DNA from: Synergistaceae bacterium | GTDB lineage: Bacteria > Synergistota > Synergistia > Synergistales > Aminobacteriaceae | Direction: 5' to 3' | DNA: 43,038 bases | Assembly: GCA_017439345.1 (NCBI GenBank) | Contig: JAFSJJ010000028.1 | Span: forward strand, 1-43,038 | In this document: piece by piece, positions 37,895 to 43,038 of the stretch | Layout of the letters: each line of letters starts with the position of its first letter | How positions within the stretch are numbered: the first letter of the stretch is position 1 | Position numbers and translations under genes: made by a program | Notes under the pieces: generated by a model | Told to the model about the DNA's origin: nothing | The model's database searches: none | What the model saw: only the letters and a program-made list of their open reading frames with translations

Positions 37895-39440
37895 CTGACG
37901 TTGCACCGTCGCTTTCTTGAATATTTTCAGCAGGTGTTGCCGTAAATCCTGCTTCAGTCCTTAATTTCTCTTCTTTGACTCTCTGCCTGTGATTTAATTC
38001 CCAGTCTCCGCCGGTTAATTCTGCTGTCTCGCGCTGTCGTGTGCTAAAACCGTTTTCAACTCTGAGAACTGCTGCTTTAACTTCTTTCACAGGGTCTAAC
38101 TGTCCTTGACTCGGTCCGTTCCATTCCGACCATGAATAAGAATACGCAATTAACGGATCGTCAAAGAATTTCGGAGCGTGAATCCTGCCTTTGAGTACAG
38201 CTTCACAGAGCCACTCGTAATAAATAGGCTGACAGAAATTAACTGCCCACCAGTTGCGCCAGTAGTGAAATAATTTCCATGCTTCGAGCAATGCCCCTCT
38301 TGATGCTGAGTAAGAACTCTCGAAATTGAGAAATAACACTTCTGCGGGAATTCCGAGCGCGCTGCCTATTTGACGTACCAGAGACATAACAAACGCGTCA
38401 AAAGCTGTGTTAGGTCTTGCCGGTGCGATTGACGTTGCCTTAGTCCTGAGCGGTAAATCTGCAATCATTCCGTACATGTCTTTAATTCCCATTGAATTAA
38501 CTGTGTTGCGCCATTCCGCAAGAGTGTCTGACTCTGATTCGCCTTCACCGATAGTGCTTGCGTAATCATCGCTTCCGAGCTGGTCATCGTTAGAGTCTGC
38601 CGGGTCATGCTCAAAGAACAGCGCGAAAATGCCTCCGATCACAGCCGCCATTAATTCAGCGTCCGAATACCGCCCTAACTGTTTAAGCGTCTCTATAACC
38701 GGAGCTAAGAACGGGACTCCTCTATGCTGGCCTATTCGTTCAAATGGTAATAAGTGCAAGACGTTGCGCCGTCCTGACATTCCACCGAAAGCAGGAATTC
38801 TCACGTATTCAAGCCGTTTCTGATAAGTTAATTCGCTCTCAGGGTGTCTATTCGCAATGTAATACGCAACCGGTGAGCCTTCTGAATCGAGTTCAACGCC
38901 TCCGTCAATCACAGCTCCTGCAGGTCTGAAAAACGGGTCATGCAACCTGTCGCCCTCGATTAGGGAAATTTTCAGGTCATACGGGGAATTTCTAACCTTC
39001 TTCATAGGGAGCAGTACAACCGCATCACCGTTTAATAATACTGACTTGAAGCACAGGCTTTGAAGCTCATAGAAATTCATAGTCCTGTCGACACTGCAAT
39101 TTTTGCTTTCAGCCCAAAAGCCGAATTCGCGCTCAGTGTCTGCCTCCCATTGTGAAGCCTCATCTTCGGAAAGTCCTAAATATTCAGCGTTGATTCTGCA
39201 ATTGAGTGTTAATCCCGGTCCGACAGAATTTAATACAAGCCTGTCAACAGCTCCCCGACCCAGCGGCCCGCCTCCAGAGTACAAATCCCTTGAACGTTCG
39301 CGTAATAATTCGAGGTTGTCAGAAATATCTTCAGCCGGTGATTTAGATTTTGACTGCCAGCCCGATACGCTGGGCTTAATCCTGCTTGCTCCGTAGTGCG
39401 AGTAACCGGAATTCTTGACCCGTAATTTTTTATTTTTCAT
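37869..39440 (-). CDS. Portal protein (lambda gpB family)
   Basis: 523 residues of the lambda-type portal family: the ELLRERSRDLYSGGGPLGRGAVDRLV start, LNGDAVVLLPM, ERIGQHRGVPFLAPVIETL and SALGIPAEVLFLNFESSYSASRGA are all family hallmarks (cut to SSYSASRGALLEAW). It forms the dodecameric ring through which DNA enters. Start ATG 39440 lies four bases after the gpW-like stop. The C-terminus is disordered (Ser/Thr/Asn). It overlaps the protease gene. Confidence 0.95.
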   Translation of the reverse strand: MKNKKLRVKNSGYSHYGASRIKPSVSGWQSKSKSPAEDISDNLELLRERSRDLYSGGGPLGRGAVDRLVLNSVGPGLTLNCRINAEYLGLSEDEASQWEADTEREFGFWAESKNCSVDRTMNFYELQSLCFKSVLLNGDAVVLLPMKKVRNSPYDLKISLIEGDRLHDPFFRPAGAVIDGGVELDSEGSPVAYYIANRHPESELTYQKRLEYVRIPAFGGMSGRRNVLHLLPFERIGQHRGVPFLAPVIETLKQLGRYSDAELMAAVIGGIFALFFEHDPADSNDDQLGSDDYASTIGEGESESDTLAEWRNTVNSMGIKDMYGMIADLPLRTKATSIAPARPNTAFDAFVMSLVRQIGSALGIPAEVLFLNFESSYSASRGALLEAWKLFHYWRNWWAVNFCQPIYYEWLCEAVLKGRIHAPKFFDDPLIAYSYSWSEWNGPSQGQLDPVKEVKAAVLRVENGFSTRQRETAELTGGDWELNHRQRVKEEKLRTEAGFTATPAENIQESDGATSDVQSNGSS

Positions 39441-39444
39441 GTCA

Positions 39445-39675
39445 TCACCAACCCGGTCTTACGATTCTGAATCTTGCTTTGCCTTTAATTTTTGCGTTGA
39501 GTGTGTCTATCTCAGCGTTTAAAGTCTTTATCATGCTTTGGACGGCCTTTAGATCTGCGCGGGTTAATTTCACATCGCCCATTTCGTAGCTTTGACCTGA
39601 AAGAATAGCTTTCTCGGCTTTGAGATACAGCATTAATCTTGCTTGAGCCAGTTCTAATTTTTCTTTCGCAGTCAT
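39445..39675 (-). CDS. Small head-joining protein (gpW-like/DUF6148)
   Basis: 76 residues, mostly two helices: TAKEKLELAQARLMLYLKAE, then LTRADLKAVQSMIKTLNAEI, ending RIVRPGW. This is the gpW/DUF6148 pattern of proteins between terminase and portal in lambda-type phages, a head-completion factor. It overlaps the 39672 gene by four bases (ATGA). The usual immediate neighbour would be the terminase; here the inserted cassette and one unknown gene separate them. Confidence 0.82.
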   Translation of the reverse strand: MTAKEKLELAQARLMLYLKAEKAILSGQSYEMGDVKLTRADLKAVQSMIKTLNAEIDTLNAKIKGKARFRIVRPGW

Positions 39676-39998
39676 GATTCATCCGGCCTGTCATTAATAA
39701 TTTTGTTGACATTTTCCTCAATCATTTCGATACGGTACTCCACATATTCCAAAATTCTGCCCTTAGCTTTAGGATATGACCTGTACATAGTTTCAAGCGC
39801 GCTCTTGATAAAGATTAACAGCGAATACATCTCGGCTGATTGAGTCATTACTGCTGCGTTAGATATGCATTTTTCTCTATTTTCATTTAATGATGACGGC
39901 ACAGGCACTTTAGCTATTGTGTATGGCTCGTCTGTAGAAAATATTTCGCCTGTTTTAGAGTCAAAATTCCAATATCCTGCACTGCATTTTACTGACAT
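39672..39998 (-). CDS. Hypothetical protein downstream of the inserted cassette
   Basis: 108 residues, starting MSVKCSAGYWNFD, with a largely helical, mildly acidic C-terminal half (FIKSALETMYRSYPKAKGRI). AGAGGAG lies nine bases before the ATG. It has no recognised motif. It overlaps the gpW-like gene by four bases, so it is transcribed with the head genes. Whether it belongs to the phage late module or to the inserted cassette is unclear; the overlap favours the former. Confidence 0.65.
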   Translation of the reverse strand: MSVKCSAGYWNFDSKTGEIFSTDEPYTIAKVPVPSSLNENREKCISNAAVMTQSAEMYSLLIFIKSALETMYRSYPKAKGRILEYVEYRIEMIEENVNKIINDRPDES

Positions 39999-40020
39999 GA
40001 AGATTGCTCCTCTCTGAATT

Positions 40021-40057
40021 TTTGCAATAAAAATAGCTCCCCCGTGAAGGAGAAGCT
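40021..40057 (-). terminator. Terminator after the toxin-antitoxin-chaperone-like cassette
   Basis: On the minus strand AGCTTCTCC pairs with GGGGGAGCT (nine pairs, two G-U; 40057-40035) and is followed by ATTTTTATTG. It lies in the 161-base gap after the SecB-like gene. The rest of the gap has a short GC-rich patch near 40092-40133 with no assignable role. Confidence 0.6.
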
Positions 40058-40159
40058 GTGAATGTATATATACTAAAAATAATGCTCCAGATCTGCCTAC
40101 ATCAGTCGCCTGCGTGGAACGCGAGCCTTCGGCAGCAACAGAGCTTGTTGTATTCTTAA

Positions 40160-40567
40160 TTAATTATCTTGAAACATTGCCGCTATATTTAGCGGTGGCA
40201 ATACAATAGGAGACATACCTGGCTGAACTGTAATATTTGAAATGTAGCTCCTAACATAAGGGAACATAATAGCAAGCCCATTCTTTTGAATAAAAGAGTT
40301 ATCTTCATTCAACGTTTCAAAATATGCAACACATTTTACGCTAAGTTCTAGTTTTTTAGCTTTATCGCTCATCGAAACTTCTAAAGATACTTTGCGTTCA
40401 TTTGTTCCTGTATCATCGTTTTCAGGTAATATTTCTATTTCATGCTTAAAAAGTAATTTAACTTTTACATCTTTCAATGAGTCCTCAGAACGCCTAAAAC
40501 GACAATCGGAAATTAGTAATCTTTTTAAAATCAATGGACTTTTGTATTCTGTTTCAAATTCAATCAT
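40160..40567 (-). CDS. SecB-like chaperone of a TAC-type cassette
   Basis: 135 residues, near the usual SecB length. The C-terminal half shows the SecB signature: FPYVRSYISNIT (102-113) and PIVLPPLNIAAMF (120-132), equivalent to the FPYAR and LxPVNF motifs of SecB. SecB-like proteins in toxin-antitoxin-chaperone systems hold a labile antitoxin in a folded, active state. A role in general protein export is unlikely in a phage. It lies 13 bases after the 91-residue gene with AGAGGT upstream and is the last gene of the cassette. Confidence 0.85.
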   Translation of the reverse strand: MIEFETEYKSPLILKRLLISDCRFRRSEDSLKDVKVKLLFKHEIEILPENDDTGTNERKVSLEVSMSDKAKKLELSVKCVAYFETLNEDNSFIQKNGLAIMFPYVRSYISNITVQPGMSPIVLPPLNIAAMFQDN

Positions 40568-40580
40568 AATACACTACCTC

Positions 40581-40856
40581 TTAAGCTGCATATAAAAAAC
40601 TATCTGCGAAATTCGACACAGAAAAATTCTCCTGTGGAAGTTTCACTTCAAAATCAGTATTTATAAATTCATTATCGCTATAATTGTAAGGAATACTTTC
40701 TGATTCAGACGGTAATATAATATGTTCCACATCTTCCTCACAAAGTCTCCTGATACTACCATCATCATCACATAGCATCGCAGTTTCATAATCACTTGAA
40801 AACTGAACGCCATATTCCTCACAAAGTTCGAAAAATAAATCCTTGTTCAAAGTCAT
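40581..40856 (-). CDS. Small acidic protein, likely antitoxin of the cassette
   Basis: 91 residues, strongly acidic (EEDVEHIILPSESESIP), ending in a hydrophobic segment FSVSNFADSFLYAA. Such a C-terminal hydrophobic chaperone-addiction patch is what SecB-like chaperones bind in known TAC systems. It sits between the ADP-ribosyltransferase-like and SecB-like genes, one base after the toxin stop (TAATATG), so translation of toxin and antitoxin is coupled. AGGAG lies in the toxin's last codons. No sequence family is recognised; the antitoxin call rests on gene order and composition. Confidence 0.7.
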   Translation of the reverse strand: MTLNKDLFFELCEEYGVQFSSDYETAMLCDDDGSIRRLCEEDVEHIILPSESESIPYNYSDNEFINTDFEVKLPQENFSVSNFADSFLYAA

Positions 40857-40857
40857 A

Positions 40858-41466
40858 TTACTTCAGTCTCCTCTCCCTCATAAACCACTTTGCAATCTGT
40901 GATGCACTTTTTGTCTGATACACAAATCTGCTTTCTTTAAAACCCAGTGCAAGAGCTTGAAATAATTCGCGTTGTCTCTTTCTGTCAGCTTTATTAACAG
41001 GATGGTTAGGCACATATTTAACAAAATCTTTTTGAAATGTGTGAATTATTACCTTAATGCCAAACTCTCTTTTGTAATAGTCAAAAAACACACTTCTAAA
41101 TTGTTGCTTATCAAAGACAGGTGATCCTTTATTCTCCGCTCTACATAGAACATTAATTGTCTCGATATTTTCTTTAATGAACTGATAAAAAGCGGCAAGT
41201 TCATCATTGTTATCAAGATTTAAAACATATTTTGCCTCAGCAACAATAGTTGCGCTGTATATTACGGGGAATGAGCCGTGATTTTTGCTAGATATATCTT
41301 CTGCCCACCATTGAGCCTGAATTTTATCTATAAAAAAATATACACCTTTCCCTAACCAGTGATTGCTTCGTGGTTTTGTTGCATCAGGATCAAGTCCCCT
41401 CTGCTCAATACTTTCTTTTGAAAAAGAACAAGTTCCATGATACCCTTTCAACGATATATCTCCCAT
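40858..41466 (-). CDS. ADP-ribosyltransferase-fold protein, likely toxin
   Basis: 202 residues. The start LKGYHGTCSFSKESI, GKGVYFF (41-45) and the late segment ESRFVYQTKSASQI match the H-Y-E NAD-binding and catalytic pattern of PARP/diphtheria-type ADP-ribosyltransferases: H10, Y43 and candidate E178. It should transfer ADP-ribose to a protein or nucleic acid. CmdT-type toxins of TAC systems ADP-ribosylate mRNA; DUF3990-like proteins have the same YHGT start. Start ATG 41466 has AGGAGAGG eight bases upstream. The gene is markedly A/T-richer than flanking head genes. The target and toxicity are untested. Confidence 0.78.
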   Translation of the reverse strand: MGDISLKGYHGTCSFSKESIEQRGLDPDATKPRSNHWLGKGVYFFIDKIQAQWWAEDISSKNHGSFPVIYSATIVAEAKYVLNLDNNDELAAFYQFIKENIETINVLCRAENKGSPVFDKQQFRSVFFDYYKREFGIKVIIHTFQKDFVKYVPNHPVNKADRKRQRELFQALALGFKESRFVYQTKSASQIAKWFMRERRLK

Positions 41467-41493
41467 TTAGGGATACCTCTCCTGAATAAATTT

Positions 41494-41521
41494 ATTATAT
41501 TTTAGCAAAAAATATTGAAAA
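41494..41521 (-). promoter_or_regulatory. Own promoter of the inserted cassette
   Basis: On the minus strand TTTTCA (41521-41516), 16 bases, then a perfect TATAAT (41499-41494), lie 28 bases before the toxin start in the 77-base gap after terminase. An independent promoter fits a moron that is expressed in the lysogen. Confidence 0.6.
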
Positions 41522-41543
41522 TACTATCATAATCATTATCATT

Positions 41544-43038
41544 TTAAAATCTCAAACCCCGCCTGATTATCCCTGCCCCTGTAGTAGACACCCGCTTTTT
41601 CACAACAGGCTGCTTTATTTCCTGATTCTGTTCGGGAACTTCCGCTTTAACTTCAGGTTCTTTGAACTCAGGCTGCTTTAACTTCGGCATTGTGTTTTTA
41701 CCAGTCCTCTTAATTCTCCTGCGCTGATGCATTTCAAGATTAGGGTTAAACAGTTCCAACGCTCCTGTCGCATAGACTCTCGTATCTAAAGGCTCATTAC
41801 GCAACCCCGGACTGCGGGTCTCCCACGTGATTGTGTCTCTGCCTTTAACTCGTTTTACTACCATGCGTTCGGACAATAAGCCCTTGAAGTAAACAGCATC
41901 ATAGCCCCTGTGATTGTGCTTAGGGTCTAACGGAAAATGACAATAACCTGCTCCTCTGCGTTCGAGCTTCAATCTTGAGAATAACGTACCCTTGATAGTA
42001 TTTACTCCCAGAGTGAATAACGCTACATGTCTTCTATTACTCCTACTAGGCTTGCTTACGCTTGGCATTCCTTCTCGGCCTCGACCTACGATAGCGAAAA
42101 TATTGCGTCTGGCTCTGGGCTTGCAGAATTTATAAACTTCATCCGTGAAATGTCCTGCACTGTCTATACATGCGCAAGATATGCCGATTTTCTCTCCGTT
42201 CTGGTAGCTCCATAACTTTAACAGGAAATCATCGAGTGCCTGCCACACTTCATTTAATCCCGGATCGCCATAGAATACTCGATACTCAATGCCCCATGAT
42301 TCCTTGCCTACTCCCCAGCCGACAACCTCACATTCGAGTCTGTCATCCTGAGTGTCAACTCCGCAGGTTAGGACTAATACGCCGTCAGGAAGTTCCGCAT
42401 TATATTCTTCTCTGTGAGATTCTAGTGCCTCAACTTCAATAGTTCCGATAGCGTTTTCATATGGAAGTCCGAGAGCTGTATTCCACCAGCCTTTTAATGA
42501 CTCCTCGCCGTTGTGCAAGGCTTCTTCATAATCTTTGATTAATCCCGTCCATGATGCCCACGGCGATGCAAATGCGTTCATGTGAAAGCCCCGAATCTTC
42601 GTCTCAGCAGGATTCTTTGCTATCCATTTTCCGCGCTCCTGATTAGATTTCCATTCGACTTCGTTATGAACCGCCCCGCATTTAGCACACGTCATAACAG
42701 GTTCGGGCTTGTCTTTGTAAGATATTTGCTCCCATGTGAAAGCCTGATATTCCCCGCAGCTCGGACAAGGAACGCACCACTCTTCCTGACTGCTTAACTG
42801 AAAGCCGGGATAAATTCTCGAAGTCTCCAAAAGTCCCGGTGTCGATACCCAAACGATTCGCCTGTTCCAGAAATTTTGAGTTCTCTTCATAGCAAGCGTC
42901 AAAGGATCGCCCTCCTTGCCTGCCGATTCAGGGTAACGGTCAACCTCATCACAAAGCAAAACTCTAATAGGACGTGAAGCTAACGATACAGGGGAATTTG
43001 TCGCAGAAATTGTTATGTGGCCTCCGACAAATTTTTTA
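41544..43038 (-). CDS. Terminase large subunit (lambda gpA family), 5'-truncated
   Basis: The reading frame enters at the right edge with no start in the window, and 497 codons are present. The segment RVLLCDEVDRYP next to the edge is the Walker B end of the packaging ATPase; the Walker A is off-window. A zinc-finger-like CPSCGEYQAF...CAKCGAVH follows. The C-terminal nuclease half shows CGVDTQDDRLECEVVGWG, a metal-binding Asp region, and ACIDSAGH. It cuts and packages phage DNA. The last 60 residues are basic and Glu/Pro-rich. A TTG at 42959 is not a credible start. Confidence 0.93.
   Translation of the reverse strand, partial: KKFVGGHITISATNSPVSLASRPIRVLLCDEVDRYPESAGKEGDPLTLAMKRTQNFWNRRIVWVSTPGLLETSRIYPGFQLSSQEEWCVPCPSCGEYQAFTWEQISYKDKPEPVMTCAKCGAVHNEVEWKSNQERGKWIAKNPAETKIRGFHMNAFASPWASWTGLIKDYEEALHNGEESLKGWWNTALGLPYENAIGTIEVEALESHREEYNAELPDGVLVLTCGVDTQDDRLECEVVGWGVGKESWGIEYRVFYGDPGLNEVWQALDDFLLKLWSYQNGEKIGISCACIDSAGHFTDEVYKFCKPRARRNIFAIVGRGREGMPSVSKPSRSNRRHVALFTLGVNTIKGTLFSRLKLERRGAGYCHFPLDPKHNHRGYDAVYFKGLLSERMVVKRVKGRDTITWETRSPGLRNEPLDTRVYATGALELFNPNLEMHQRRRIKRTGKNTMPKLKQPEFKEPEVKAEVPEQNQEIKQPVVKKRVSTTGAGIIRRGLRF

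Larger units (their letters stand above)
9763..43038. mobile_element. Prophage (contractile-tailed, lambda-type head), left part
   Basis: From the tRNA-Ala 3' end to the right edge every gene belongs to a temperate phage: integrase, accessory genes, lysis, tail, head and terminase. Structural genes are on the minus strand and read towards the integrase. The left boundary is inferred from the tRNA/integrase arrangement. The right attachment site, small terminase subunit, replication genes and repressor are not in the window. The head genes (terminase, portal, ClpP protease, decoration protein, capsid E) are of lambda type, and the tail genes (sheath, tube, gpX, D, V, U, W, J, I) are of P2/Mu type. 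Confidence 0.93.

Noticed and set aside
40088-40140. GC-rich patch after the SecB-like gene as an att site or small RNA
   Set aside because: A short GCC-TTC-GGC hairpin is visible but there is no second copy, promoter or conserved fold to support it.
40160-40567. Export chaperone SecB acquired from the host
   Set aside because: The coupling to a small acidic protein and an ADP-ribosyltransferase-like gene, and the A/T-rich context, favour a TAC chaperone over a general export factor.

Overview
The window holds about 9.6 kb of bacterial chromosome followed by the left 33 kb of a tRNA-integrated prophage that continues past the right edge. The host is an anaerobe-like bacterium with strong AGGAGG ribosome sites and GGGGGA/TCCCC-type terminators. 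A glpF-glpK-FAD dehydrogenase-DUF1667 cluster and a PPi-type phosphofructokinase fit Synergistota or Clostridia-like gut lineages, with Synergistota my preferred guess. This is inference, not proof.

Chromosome (1-9.6 kb): a 5'-truncated GT2 glycosyltransferase that starts on a pentanucleotide repeat, overlapped by a GT-C membrane glycosyltransferase (+ strand). Then a minus-strand glycerol operon: glpF, glpK, a GlpA-like FAD/BFD oxidoreductase, an FAD/NAD partner and a DUF1667 protein. A divergent diphosphate-type 6-phosphofructokinase follows. A promoter and tRNA-Ala(CGC) mark the chromosomal boundary.

Prophage left end (9.7-15 kb): tyrosine integrase beside the tRNA, then an accessory block on the minus strand. 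It contains an amidoligase - DpnD/PcfM-like - gamma-glutamylcyclotransferase operon and three diverged paralogous single-gene units. All four units are preceded by the same 43-bp promoter/operator-like element with CTTGA-TCAAG ends. An excisionase/HTH-like gene faces the other way.

Prophage late region (15-43 kb), all minus strand and read from the right edge: terminase large subunit, an inserted toxin-antitoxin-chaperone-like cassette, head-joining protein, lambda-type portal, ClpP-like protease, decoration protein, capsid E and connectors. These are followed by a P2/Mu-type contractile tail: sheath, tube, frameshifted assembly chaperone, a tape measure with 12 exact 34-residue tryptophan-rich repeats, and gpX, D, V, PAAR, U, W, J and I. 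Tail fibres, a diversity-generating retroelement (DGR), XkdX, endolysin and holin complete it. The virion is therefore a myovirus with a lambda-like head.

Two systems stand out. (1) A complete DGR: a lectin-like tail protein with a variable repeat, an Avd-like gene, a template repeat and a reverse transcriptase, in the same order as Bordetella BPP-1. TR and VR are 91 bp each and differ at only four positions, all adenines in TR. An 11-bp perfect hairpin lies just downstream of VR. (2) A three-gene cassette between terminase and the head-joining genes encodes an ADP-ribosyltransferase-fold protein, a small acidic protein and a SecB-like chaperone. This is the architecture of a CmdTAC-type anti-phage system, with its own promoter and terminator, carried by a prophage. 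The amidoligase/43-bp-element block is a third, less understood, candidate system.
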